From assembly GCA_015680685.1 (NCBI GenBank), contig MNCI01036774.1, positions 494,995 through 558,994 on the forward strand: 64,000 nt of DNA. Direction: 5' to 3'. Positions 54,352 through 64,000 of the stretch are shown in pieces. The notes beneath the pieces were generated by a model. The model had not been told where the DNA came from and did not search any database. It saw only the letters and a list, made by a program, of their open reading frames with translations. The stretch is from Gnetum montanum. Its lineage: Eukaryota > Streptophyta > Gnetopsida > Gnetales > Gnetaceae. The translations under genes and the position numbers were made by a program. Position 1 is the first letter of the stretch. Each line of letters begins with the position of its first letter.

Positions 54352-55575
54352 TCAAAAGCTTAATTCATATTTTGAGCTTTGCCCATTTGCAGGGAAAATA
54401 AAATTTGGGAGCAATTGCGTTTGGTTTCTAAGAAAAATTTCACAATTGGGATATTCTTGACTGTGAATGACCTGTAGTACATCATGATCATGTTCAGTGT
54501 CAACAATAGCAATCGCTTGTTGATATTTTCTTAAAAGTAGCCTCCTTCTGTGCACACTCAGCTGCATCCCCCTTGCCATTTGGATAAAGCTCAACTGATG
54601 ACTGCCTAATGTGTTGGCACATCGCCAACCAAGGAGTGTTATTTTTTATGTCCATAATGACATATGGTCATCTCCCATCACATAGCCACATCTGAGCATT
54701 ATGTGCATGCACCTTATCTTGCTGCCGCTGCAACTGCTCTACCTCCTCTTGCTCTCACTCCTTAGCTAGTAGCTCCATCCACTCCTGCTTAGACCTCTAT
54801 TGCTCTTCCTATTGTAGCTCTTCCTTGATCTGGACACGCAAATCATTAATGAGTGCTACCTTTGTTGCCGCTTCGTGCATCTCGCGCTTCCACAGAAGTT
54901 TCTTCTGCTTTTCAGCATATTGGATCTCTAGATGGGTAGTGACCCACTGAAACTCTTCTTCTCGGGCACTCCACTTTGCCTCCTACATGTGCCTTTCCTC
55001 TTGCCTTGTCCCCTCCACAGCCTCCTTTGTTGCCTGCTACAACTCTGTAGCCAATCGTAGCTCTAGCTCTTGGCCATTGGGGATAGGAGAAGGAGACCTC
55101 CCTAGCCTTGCTCCTTCCCTCTCCACTGTAGAACCCCACATCTGTGTTGGTGTATGAGCATCCCTTTGGGGATCTAGCTGCCTACGCATGTAGACCATCT
55201 TGCATGGAGCCGTAGTTGCAGTTGGTGGAATAGTTAGGGTAGCTCCTCACCACAAAGCCAAAATTAACCTTGAGTAGCAACCCTGGTGCTACTGCTGAAG
55301 CATCACTAGGAAAAATCTTGGCAAATTCATGCCATGCCCCAACTGTATGCACTTCAAGAAGCGTGTGTTCTGTAGCTTCCAAGCATTTACGGACTGACTA
55401 GTCAATGATCCACAAGCTCTCCTGTCTATTGCCATAGTAGTGGCAATGTCGACTTTGGCACTTGGCCACTACTTGTTTTCTGGACAATGCCATTGAAAAA
55501 GCCTTTAGCATCCTATAGGCCATGCCCCATAGGAAGCATAATTTCCCCTGCTGTCGGTGTTGTCACATTAAACCA
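54352..55575 (-). pseudogene. LINE F C-terminal extension: conserved block plus coiled coil
   Basis: On the minus strand from 55575 this aligns with 39085-40279 of LINE E. The conserved block is GEIMLPMGHG, then DAKGFFNG, QVPKSTLPLLW, KLQNTRFLKCIQLGHG and LILALW, with one frameshift near 55400. The Glu/Gln-rich coiled coil is at 55090-54700 (LINDLRVQIKEEL near 54855-54817, QLQRQQDKVHAHN near 54740-54700). The end, YQQAIAIVDTE to EYPNCEIF (54520-54425), matches the EHELERPNC end of E. Stops are again mainly TAG. LINE F ORF2 at 58395 ends near the point where this begins, so it is probably the tail of the same copy. Confidence 0.75.
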
Positions 55576-56350
55576 TTCCATGGAGTAGCAGTTGAAGCTA
55601 ATGCAATTAAAAAACTAGATGAGATTGATAGATCTGAGAATTTAGGAGAAATGTCTTAGGAAGTTAATATCAATGTTGAATTGAGTGGGACTACATCTAA
55701 AAACATGAAACTGGATTCTCTCATTGAAAAAATTGAAAAAAAAATTGTTTTAGGTGGACAAAATGAAAAGTTCCAATTGGTTTATGTACATCAGTTGTTG
55801 CAAAGGTTATGTAGAAATTATAATGTTTCAAAAATTTCCAGGATTGCAAACTCCTGCAACGTTGGCTTTGGGCAAACTCATTGTTATTGATGTTGATTTT
55901 TGCAAGGAAAATACAGTGTTTGTATTGTCATGTCTTGCACTAATTGACATGATGAAGGTTGAGAGTTACATAAACAAAATGACTCTTTGTTTGGAGGATT
56001 ATGATGTTCAAGTATCTAATTTTACCGAACTATTTTTCCATGAATTCTCAAAGAGAGGGAATAATTTTATATGTAATCTGCTGCTGGGTATTTCAAGTTG
56101 CATATCTATCCAAAACATATCTAAAGATCACCTTTGCAATATCATACAACTTCTAATTGAATGATAAACAAATGGGAAGTTTCATAGAATAGATGTACCA
56201 TCGATTTTACTAGGCAATCAACAAAAAGAAGAAAAAACAAACAATTGGTTGATCTTGTGTATTACCATTTCCCAGTTAAATTACACTAAAAAGGGATTTA
56301 AGAAAAATAGCAGAATTATTCAAAGTTACGAAGATTCATTAGCCAAGGTT
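55576..56350 (+). pseudogene. Condensin CAP-D2 (condensin complex subunit 1) retro-pseudogene
   Basis: Condensin I subunit D2 is a HEAT-repeat protein for mitotic chromosome packing. The intronless plus-strand sequence reads through family features in order. They are SENLGEM, KMKLDSLIEKIEKKI-type residues and LLQRLCRNY (55790-55820), LQTPATLALGKLIVIDVDFC (about 55845-55905), MMKVESYINKMTLCLED (55950-56000), FHEFSKRGNNFICNLL (56036-56083) and LCNIIQLLIE (56131-56161). QLNYTKKGFKK-like residues follow near 56275-56310. The stretch between DVDFC and FVLS is shortened by an internal deletion. Stops lie near 55650, 56162 and later, with frameshifts near 55840. It is a dead partial retrocopy. Confidence 0.85.
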
Positions 56351-56945
56351 GTTGCAACTAGTCCCCTAAAGATTCATAACAAGCCTCAACCACAACATTC
56401 ATTTGGAGACGGCCCTGCTTACGGCAAACCAGTGGCAGATCCCGTCTCTTGTGTGAATTCGCCCTTAACTAGCTGCTTTGCCATTGCAGAAGTGGAGCCA
56501 TTGGCTACTGTGGTTGGAGAACAAAAAACAAGCTCCTTGTAAACACCAGAATTAAACGATGAAACCAATGGGAACTTGGATACAAGAATTATCTTTGACA
56601 ATAATAACATTGGTGCAGAGGTCAATTCGTCGTTAGAAAATACATGTGATGCAGGAAAAATCCAGAAAGGCCATACTTTGCAATCATTCCTGGAATGATG
56701 ACAATGGAGCCTAAGGAAAAAACCACCTTCACTTCCAAATGCGCTGCAAGGGTTTTCGCCACAAAAAACTGTTGTTGCTGCCTAGACTCATGAAGAATGG
56801 CATTCGTGGCATTGAGGACATGATAGACGCAACGTGGCGAAATGCAAACCCTTGCTTTGGCACTTGTCACATGTGTGCACAAGAAATACAATCAAATGTT
56901 AGAACATGGGTAAAAAGGTTTGTGTGCTGACGCAAAAGAGTTTGT
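56351..56945 (+). other. Unassigned stretch after the CAP-D2 pseudogene
   Basis: 56249-56542 stays open past the recognisable condensin region into a Pro/Ser/Thr-rich stretch. That may be the poorly conserved C-terminal tail of CAP-D2 or unrelated DNA. No poly(A) or target duplication was recognised. Confidence 0.35.
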
Positions 56946-57480
56946 TATAAAAAGATAGACGTAAGGATACAATGTGGGTTTTGATAATAATTTACATATA
57001 CAAAAGAAAGAAAAATATTGTTACTTACGGAAAGGAGGAATTTACGGGATATTTGTGTGAATGAGACATTTGGCAAATGTAATTCTCTATTGGATTTGAA
57101 ATTCCTCATGGAAGTTGTAACTTCTTATGATAGTTACAACTAAAACTCCAAGATTTTTGTGGCTAATTTTGATTTTCCATTACCAAGAAGACACTTGCCA
57201 AATTTGGCTTAAAATTCTCATGGAAGCTATAACTCCTAAGGTGGTTATAAATTTATGTGCCTAAGATATTTGTAAGACTGATAATTTCTCATGATTATTG
57301 TAACTACCTTAAGGTCACTATAAATGGACCTTCAAAGGTAGATTTGGAAAAAAGGATTTTTGGGAGGAAAATTGGGAAAAAGACATTTGAAGAATTCTTT
57401 TAAGATGCCTTGTTGAAGACATCAATTTGGCTACCTTATTTTAATCCTGTGAGTTCATTTCTTCCCATTTTGTTTTTGTT
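56946..57480 (+). repeat. LTR-like region with repeated motifs upstream of a TATA box
   Basis: The motif YCTCATGGAAGYTRTAACTYCT occurs near 57104 and 57216, and a third, weaker form near 57287. Each is followed by a complementary GTTACAAC or GGTTATAA word. TATAAAT is at 57319-57325, 30 bp after the last copy. This fits an LTR U3 with repeated enhancer-like units, but no LTR ends or partner copy were found. Confidence 0.35.
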
Positions 57481-58380
57481 GCTTAGCTAATGGTTTAGAT
57501 GGTATCATGCTTGGTATTTAATTTTGGGATTTGCCCTAAGTTGCTTTTATAGTTATGTTTTTGTGCAATATTAGACTTCTATTAAGATTTGCCATAGAAG
57601 AGCTCATGTTGTTGAAAGCCTTAAGCAAAATTTAATAGTAGTGTCTTAATGAAATTGCCTATTTTGAGTATAGAGGATCTAGGAAAATCTTTGGTATTTT
57701 GATGGGATTGAAATAGCTTCTTTATCTTTAAAGTGTATTGCCTTGGTATTTCAATAAAGAAATTGTCAAATTTTTTGAAAGCTTTGTTGAATGCAATCTT
57801 TCACATCTATTAACTAGCCAAAATAGAGACTTGCACTTTGTCATTTATGCAACAATTTTGATAGTATAATAAGATTGTCTTTATGAAATTGCTTGTTGAG
57901 CTCAAAAAGTTTGGACAATTCATAGTTATTGAATTAGGAATAACTTTATTACAAAGTGTTTACTTGTATCAATTTATCTTGCTTAAATATTTGAGGTTTC
58001 ACGCAAATCAGTTTTCTTTTCTTTCTTTTTCTAAGTACATTGAATCTTGTCCTATTTCTAGTTTTCTTGTGGAACTTTCTCTTTGGGGAAAATGATTTGG
58101 CAGAATTATGCTCAAATGTTTTTGTAAAATTTTATTTGTTACAAATAGGTATTATAAAGACCGTATAGACTAAGTGATTGGACAAAATAGGAATTTCCAA
58201 CAACTCACAGTATTTGACAAAGTTAGCGGAATCTCTTTACGATAATTGATTAAAGTTTTATACATGAACCAACCATTTCAACATTTGCAATAGCAAACAC
58301 ACACTCACATCTAGTACGTTTCATAACTATTGAGTTTATTTGGAGGAATTTGGGCCTTGGTGTTGCTAGAGACCAGCAAG
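57481..58380. other. AT-rich DNA without a gene
   Basis: The open stretch 57883-58095 is low-complexity and has no domain. It may be the rest of the LTR-like element that splits LINE F. Confidence 0.4.
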
Positions 58381-58394
58381 CACCTAAACCCTGT

Positions 58395-58860
58395 TCGGAG
58401 AAGTTTCATTGGTGGTTGCATCCCAAATGGTCATCAACAGCTGGGATTCCAAGGTACCGTGCAATCGTGGCCTTCATTAGCTCAATTTGAAAGCCACAAA
58501 AGGATGTAACATCCCCAACCTTGTTAGAGAAAAAATGGACCATTAGCCAGCTCGGGGTCTCCCTCCAGCTAAGGGAGGATCTCAGCTCATTTGACACACT
58601 CCATCGTCTGCTAGACCTCTAGATTCGCCTGATTAGTCGTACACGAAGGCTCAAGAGTGGGCATTACTCCCATTGTGATTGTAGCCTCCTTCCAAAATCT
58701 AATTCCCACAACGATTGCCTGTGCCATTGGAGGAGGCTGCATTGACCTAAAAATCACGTTGTTCTTGATCTTCCTGAGTGCCTAGAGAATCGTCGTCACC
58801 TTTGAATCTCCATTCAAATTTGCATGGGCCTAAATTGTTGCAGCCTGCCAAGTGTCCACA
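58395..58860 (-). pseudogene. LINE F ORF2: end of zinc region and start of extension
   Basis: On the minus strand, ATITMGVMPTLEPSCTT (about 58700-58650) matches ATMGIMATFEPDCTT of LINE E. HFFSNKVGDVTSF (about 58545-58500) and ATIARYLGIPA (about 58475-58440) match FFSN-VNDRTFF and SIASCLGAP of E. This shows the extension follows the zinc region in frame in a second copy. It breaks off after about 58395. Confidence 0.7.
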
Positions 58861-59400
58861 ATATAAGGTTATTGGTATAAAAACTGTGCAATCGTCTTGG
58901 GGGTGTTGGAACATAATGGATAGCTATCATTAATGTTGAAAACCCTCATACATAGGGCAGCTTGCACCAAAAGTGCCACATGTTCTATCAGCCAAATAAA
59001 AACATTGAGCTTTTTCAGCAGTCGTCCCTTCCAAACATTCCTCCATCCATCGACTTGAGGATATTTAGTTTGAATCAATTGCCGCAGTGACACCCCCAAC
59101 AAACCTCCTCTCATCATATCCTATGCATGCTTGCAAAATGTTTGCTAGATTGGTGATACCTGATGATCCGCTTCCCAACGTCTATACTTGCCATTCATAA
59201 TTCTAATCCATTGAGCTGCCCCCTCATGATGTTGTAAGATTCAGTTAATTAATTGCTGATATCCCAACATTATCTCATCTTTAAATTTCAGAACCGCTAG
59301 CCCCCTAGCTTCCCTTGGTCTAGTTGTAGTTTCCCAGCATGCTAGATGCATACGATTACCCCCTTTACCCCACGACCAAATAAAATTTTGAACCAACTAA
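58861..59400 (-). pseudogene. LINE F ORF2: zinc-binding RT domain
   Basis: The open minus-strand part 59117-58869 contains LRQLIQTKYPQVDGWRNVWKG and LLKKLNVFIWLIEHVALLV, the region matching IKIFLWLFEHNALLV of LINE E. A Cys-containing tail (SYPLCSNTPKTIAQF) follows. Upstream, WIRIMNGKYRRWE (about 59220-59180) matches WIRIMNTKYLRWE of E. TAG stops are frequent. Confidence 0.85.
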
Positions 59401-60317
59401 TCAATCTTCATTATAGTACTAGTAGGGGGAGAGGCCATAGAAGCCGTGAAATGGGCCATGGTAGTAGCTAAAACCATTGTAGCAAGCGTCACTTGTCTCT
59501 TCTGAGCAAGGAAACAATTTGACCAATGCCCGATTTGGTGTTCCATTTTCTGTATCATCTTTGACCAAGTTCGATTCCTCCCCTAATCAAAAAGGGGGAT
59601 ACCTAAGTAGGAATTCTGAGCAATACCCCGAAGAATCTCCAGCACTTACTTCCAACTCTAGTGTTAGCGTTGAGCAAGTGAAGGGTTGACTTCCCCTTGT
59701 TACTTTCTAATCCCACCTCCAAAGCCATTCAATGAAGTGCCTGGTCAATCGCCTGAGCTTATAGCACCACCGCTCACAAAAGCAGCATAGTGTCATTTGC
59801 ATAATGTTCTACTAAGCACTCCACCCCACCAATCTCTAATCCTCTAACTCCTTTTGCCTTGCAATATAGTTGTAGGGTATCCATTGTGATGATAAAAAGT
59901 AGGGGAGATAGCGGATCTCCCTACCTAAGCCCCTACCAGGGAAGGAGAACTCCCAAAATTTACCCCCAATATCGAAAGAGTAAGCTCCTGACTCTTGCAA
60001 CTTAATGCATAGATTCACAAAATTGGAATTAAATCCCTTTTGAATCATAATTGTGGAAAGAGCCTTCTAGCTAACTGTATTATACACTTTTGTAATGTCC
60101 AGCTTTAGGCACATTCTAGGAAATCCCGCCTCTTGCATCAAGTGAAGAACCTCCTGCATCAAAATTACCTAGTCTTGTAAGAATCTGCCTTTGATGAAAC
60201 CTACTTGATGTTCCCCCACCAACTTTGGCATCAGTGGGATCAATTGCTAGACGAAAACTTGGAGTAGGACATTACAGACATCAATTGGTTGAAATTGCGT
60301 AGGATCCATAGGGTTGG
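59401..60317 (-). pseudogene. LINE F ORF2: reverse transcriptase domain
   Basis: The minus strand starts at about 60290 with QPIDVCNVLLQVF, then MPKLVGEHQVGFIKGR (60230-60185), LKLDITKVYNTVS (60108-60070), SFDIGGKFWEFS and GRGLG. The catalytic box reads YAND (59803-59792) instead of YADD, so one catalytic Asp is lost. The 60048-59836 part is open. Stops are TAG/TGA. It lacks its N-terminal part because of the LTR insertion and gap to the right. Confidence 0.9.
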
Positions 60318-61190
60318 TGATGAAGTGTCATTAAGTTGTTGCATCGGTTGGGCCGCGTATACGCAGCTGTGTCGATGCAGGCCCGTCGACGTAGCCTTCC
60401 TGCATTAACGTGGCCCCGTTTACGTAGCTGCCTATCTCGGCCTATAAATAAGAGGGCCTTCTGCCTCATTTAAACACCTTTTCAGTTAGTTGTAGCGAAG
60501 CTCTTGCAGTTTGTTCCCGCAGGAGATAGAATATTTTCCAAGTGCCCATAACAGGTGTAAGAAAAGTGATCGGCTCTTTATCCGAGCATTGATGTATCTG
60601 AACCCATTGACGTGACGACAATAAAGACGAACTATTCAAGCATTCCTTGCAGCATTTGGACTTAGCTATTTTATGCATTCAATAGTTTAATATGTTTATG
60701 CTTTATTAGTTACTTGTTAATTACTTAAGTTTTTGTTATTATAATTTCAATCGCTATTGTTCATTCGTAGTTCTTAAAGGCCATAAGTACGACCATCTCA
60801 AATGTAACTCAAACACTTGGTAAACCCAGTGATGTTTAACGTTTGGTAACCCAAAAGTGTCAGGAGATGCTTAGAATGTGCTCGGAAGATGGGACCGGAT
60901 ACTTATGCTAGGAATAGTTAAGATTTAGATTAAGATAATCGTAGATTAATTAATATTCTAGCCTTACTTTCCAAGATAATTAGCCGCCAAAAAGATAATT
61001 AAAAAGCTATAAAAATCATTAGCCTTAGTCTCACTTAACCATCATAAACAGAACCTCACAAGTGAGATTAGGATGACAATGACCGTTCTAACCCAAGGTT
61101 TCACTGGTTAGAGTCTGGTGTATGTTAAGTGCTTACAATTTGCGGATTTCGACGGAGTCGCGCGTGAACGCTCGTGATTCGTATGGTTGG
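60318..61190 (+). repeat. Gypsy LTR of the B/C superfamily, cut at an N
   Basis: Begins TGATGAAGTG at 60318 like LTRs B and C (TGATGRG). It shares the AAGTGCCCATAACAGG-type block, the ACGACAATAAAGACGA signal region (AATAAA at 60620-60625), TATAAATAAGAGGGC near 60444-60458 (near-identical to C), and the right-hand block up to CGTATGGTTGG. The last 35 or so bases expected of the LTR are missing at the N at 61191. It is inserted in LINE F. U3 is CpG-rich with CGTATACG and GTCGAC palindromes. Confidence 0.88.
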
Positions 61191-61308
61191 NTATCTCCAT
61201 ATCCATAGGTCATATGATTCCAAGAACAATAGAAACTGCTAAGTGCTAGCCTGAGGGAGGGGAGGGCGGAAGGGGGGGGGGGGGGGGGGGNGTGTGGTGT
61301 GTGTGTGT
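61191..61308. other. Unresolved join with poly(G) and GT repeat
   Basis: N bases lie at 61191 and 61291. Between them is unassigned DNA ending in about 20 G bases, followed by a GT microsatellite to about 61309. This looks like an assembly compromise: part of the LTR, perhaps a whole gypsy element, and the LINE segment between endonuclease and RT are missing here. Confidence 0.8.
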
Positions 61309-61309
61309 G

Positions 61310-61746
61310 TAGTTGTTATCCTCTCTAGATTTTTCCCAACAATGTAAATGTTGATTGAAATCTCCAACAATGATCCATTTGCATCTGTTAGGCACCAATG
61401 ATGCCACCTACCTTAGCTCTTGGAATACGGCTTCCCACACTTGGGCCTCATAAAAATTGTTAACCCAAAGTCCAAATGAAATTATGTATACTATTATACT
61501 CTAGATAGAAGAGTCCACCGGGTTAAAAGGGACTCTAGACAGAATAGCTAAGCCCCTAGCCCAGCCTTGACAAGCAACTAGTTGTGTATGCCATCCTTCC
61601 CACCTCAAATAGTGGAATTCAATTTGCTGCAACTTTGTCTCTTGGAGATAGACCACGTCACAATCTTCACTGCTAATCATCTATTTCAGGGTATTTGTTT
61701 TATAGGGCGTACCTTGTCCCCTATAGTTCCATGAGAGCATCCTCAT
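61310..61746 (-). pseudogene. LINE F ORF2: AP-type endonuclease domain
   Basis: The endonuclease nicks target DNA. The minus-strand ATG at 61746-61744 opens MRMLSWNYRGQG, then CDVVYLQETKL (about 61660-61628), with the catalytic Glu of the Q-E-T-K motif, then GWARGLAIL and the GDFNQHL motif (about 61356-61336), with catalytic Asp and Asn. Only three stops occur, TAG or TAA at expected Gln or Trp positions. The rest of the domain is lost at the unresolved bases. The start overlaps the ORF1 stop by four bases. Confidence 0.9.
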
Positions 61747-63154
61747 GGCTTACTAGTCGACCTTTTTTTATAGACTTCTTTCAAGGTTGGTTGTAGCCCC
61801 AAATCAATATCCTTTTGTGCCTTCTTGCTGTGAGCGAGCAGCGTAGGAGGCCTATTGAGCTTCCTTGAACCTGGTGAGAGGGGAAAAGCTCCAGGCTCCT
61901 CCACCACAGGTTCTGAGATCTTTGTCATTTTGGGCATTGAAGCTCCCCTCACTACTGACACCTAATCTCCTAATGGGGGTAGCTCCATTCCATTTCTTGT
62001 CGGGGGAGGAAATTGGGGAGTAGGAGTTATCCCTCCCTTTCTGGGGGCTGCCTTTGATTGAAATTGGCCTAGGAGTTGACTTGTTTGGTGTTGGTTTAGG
62101 GTTAGAGACTGCAGCGGCCATTGAATCCACCATTGGACACCCGCAACGTCCCACTCAAACTGAACCATCCACATTCGTCTTAGGCGGCACCTTCATCCTA
62201 GTAGGGGCTTGTCCCTTGCCACAAAGCCTGCATGTGGCAGCCATGTGGTTTCCCTTTCCACAAATGGAGTAGCCTATGCTTGGTTGCACTAAGCCCAACT
62301 TATCGACAGACAAATTTTCAGATTCCACCACTATCCTCTCTTCTCCCAATGGAAACACAAGGACTATCTCCTGCACTAAATCTTTGGAAGAAAGAAATCG
62401 CCATACACAAAAACGTGCAAAACCCATACACGCTCCATGAAGCCAGTGAACTTGTTAAAAGTAATAAACTCTCTAAAAAAACCAGTAAGGGTTTGCAAGA
62501 CAGGTTTACATCCACATGTCCAAAACAGGTTTGCATCCACATCTCCTAGGGAATATCTGAGATACAGATCCACATGGGTGCCCTAGAAAATAGGTTTGCG
62601 TCCTGATGAGTATTAGGGTGTCATGGCGTAAGTGCCAACCCTCGTGCTTGATAAAACCAAGGTCCTCCCAACAAGGCCTTGTCATGGTCCTCCATTGACC
62701 GAAACACAAAGAGGAGTTTCTCCGAGAGGCTGCGAACCTTAGTCTCCCCCAAATCCCATGTCTTAGAAATGCATTTTCAAATCAGCTCCAGCTTAGGGTG
62801 AGCCCCAGATGACACAAACTTACGAATTAAGCTCCTGTCCATCGTCCAAACCCCCTCACAAGGCAGCCTACGAACTTGCAATTGCATAGAACCCTTCCTT
62901 TGGGAGCAAACCTCAATGCCCCCGTTGCTTGGATGCCAACCTACCCCATCAAACACTACTTCCGCTCTCCCTCTCTCTCCACTTGCCTCACCAATAGCAG
63001 GGCCCTCCTCGGCCAACATAGCATGTGGAACCACCAATTTCCCATCACCCTCATTGGTGCCCTCCCTCGCACCCTTACTTGCACCTGCATCTACTTCTGC
63101 ACCTGCACCCGCATTTGCTCCCAGACCTGCCCTAGCACTCCCCCATCTTTTCAA
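61743..63154 (-). pseudogene. LINE F ORF1 (Gag-like RNA-binding protein)
   Basis: ORF1 of plant L1 elements is a nucleic-acid-binding chaperone. The minus-strand ATG at 63154 opens a 125-codon part with an Ala/Gly-rich low-complexity N-terminus and CEGVWTMDRSLIRKFV, like the DUF4283-type start. Broken parts at 62700-62376 follow. 62427-62155 is open and contains ICGKGNHMAATCRLCGKG, a zinc knuckle whose first Cys has become Tyr (SIC...H...C). The C-terminal part is basic and Pro/Ser-rich, ending KKRSTSKP at 61746. Stops and shifts disable it. Confidence 0.75.
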
Positions 63155-63160
63155 TTTTAG

Positions 63161-64000
63161 ATCAATTAGTATCGTTTGGTATAAATTTTGAAGGAGTGTA
63201 ATTTTAGACTTTTTTGGCTTAAAAAAATAAAATAAAACAGAAAAAGAATTGTTTTCTCTTAGTGTCTTGTGATTTTACACAAGTGGAGGGATTCGGCAAA
63301 ACTTACAGAAGGTTTCAGTTAGAGCAATAATGTTTCTTTGTGTTTATCCTTTTTGTTCTAGTTTTTATGTTGTACATTTTAATACTGTGTTAGACTAATA
63401 CTTTGGTCATGGGAATGGTAAGCAAGGTGGGAATACCTTTATTCGTATAAATTATATTTTTATAAGAATAGCGTAACGCATCATATTTTAAGGTGCTGGA
63501 TATGGATCTGCAGTCTGAAACAGAGGGTTATCACTAACTATTAAGGTTATTGGTTGTGGAATGTAAACACATGGAGCTATAATCCAAGGTGATACGAACA
63601 AAGGAGATGGTTAAACTCCAAAAGCTGCTTCATGAAAACATTAGATGTAGTTTGGTGGGTAAACATACAATCTACTCCAGTATTTCATCCTGCTCTTTCT
63701 TTTGCCTACTTGAAAGGGCTGCCATGTGGCATGTTTCTTTATGTACCACATTAGAATTCTTATTGATTCAGGCTTTTGCAACCTAGTTGGTTAGAACCAC
63801 AGGAGGAACTAACTGAAAATGCTGTTCTTGAACAAAAGATTTGAGCTGGCAATATTTTTATCTCTATTATCTTGCAGTCGTATTTGTCTTAAAACATTCT
63901 TATTAAGAATCTTGAATGTATATCTATGAAAATTGTTCATGTAAATATTCATTTGAAAATTTTCTTTCTAAATTATAAATTTTGATGAGTATCTTACCTT
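63161..64000. other. AT-rich DNA without a recognised gene
   Basis: No domain or exon recognised. Open stretch 63589-63786 lacks features. It may still be intron of the NOG1-like gene. Confidence 0.4.

Larger units (their letters stand above)
58381..63160 (-). mobile_element. L1-type LINE F, minus strand, interrupted
   Basis: On the minus strand from 63154 down: ORF1, endonuclease, then an LTR insertion and unresolved bases (61309-60318), RT, zinc region and the start of the C-terminal extension, ending near 58395. It is the same family as LINE E by near-identical RT wording (VCNV, KLVGEHQVGFIKGR). The extension continues at 55575-54352, so 55576-58390 is probably a later insertion. Sequence for the region between endonuclease and RT is missing at the N bases. 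Confidence 0.9.

Noticed and set aside
56739-56930. Small plus-strand ORF with Cys-x2-Cys near its end
   Set aside because: Too short and isolated to support a zinc-finger gene.

Overview
This window is nuclear plant DNA, AT-rich and dominated by old, nested retroelements, with one real intron-bearing gene. The organism is most likely a seed plant with a large, slowly purged genome. A conifer or other gymnosperm would fit: decayed LTR pairs are still alignable, L1-type LINEs are long, and an intron runs for at least 15 kb. That assignment is inference; no marker gene names the species. Two single N bases (61191 and 61291) mark unresolved joins.

Layout. 1-3714 is a Ty1/copia relic (A). 3715-3816 is a perfect 28-bp inverted repeat. 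3900-17086 is a complete but decayed Ty3/gypsy element (B) with both LTRs, an imperfect 5-bp target duplication, gag, protease, RT, RNase H, integrase and a large extra ORF between pol and the 3' LTR. 17087-18889 holds no gene but has short repeated palindromes. 18890-21687 looks like a 2.8-kb solo LTR. 21903-28799 is a younger relative of B (C) that keeps gag and protease but has lost RT, RNase H, integrase and the extra ORF. 28801-36412 is a second copia element (D), followed by a tandem duplication of its 3' LTR end. 37167-40660 is a 5'-truncated L1-type LINE (E) with a 24-base poly(A) tail and perfect 9-bp target duplications.

From about 40.7 kb the character changes. Four short exons at 48178-49093 join in perfect phase and encode the N-terminal helical region of a NOG1-like GTPase, probably the organellar plant form. 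No later exon is seen, so the rest of the window is probably its intron plus insertions. Within it lie two SINE-like copies, a tandem repeat, and a striking inverted duplication of a double-stranded-RNA-binding protein (DRB) gene: two arms of about 740 bp around a 22-base loop (52255-53757). Next comes a minus-strand LINE (F), broken into pieces by a condensin CAP-D2 retro-pseudogene with an LTR-like stretch and by a gypsy LTR of the B/C superfamily.

Two items stand out. The first is the DRB hairpin: its transcript would fold into long dsRNA whose small RNAs would match a gene for dsRNA-binding proteins of the silencing machinery. The second is that the E and F LINE family carries a C-terminal ORF2 extension after the usual RT and zinc-finger region, with a conserved block and a Glu/Gln-rich coiled coil. 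Across the window most in-frame stops look like C-to-T changes (CAG to TAG, CAA to TAA, CGA to TGA), as expected of methylated, silenced DNA.
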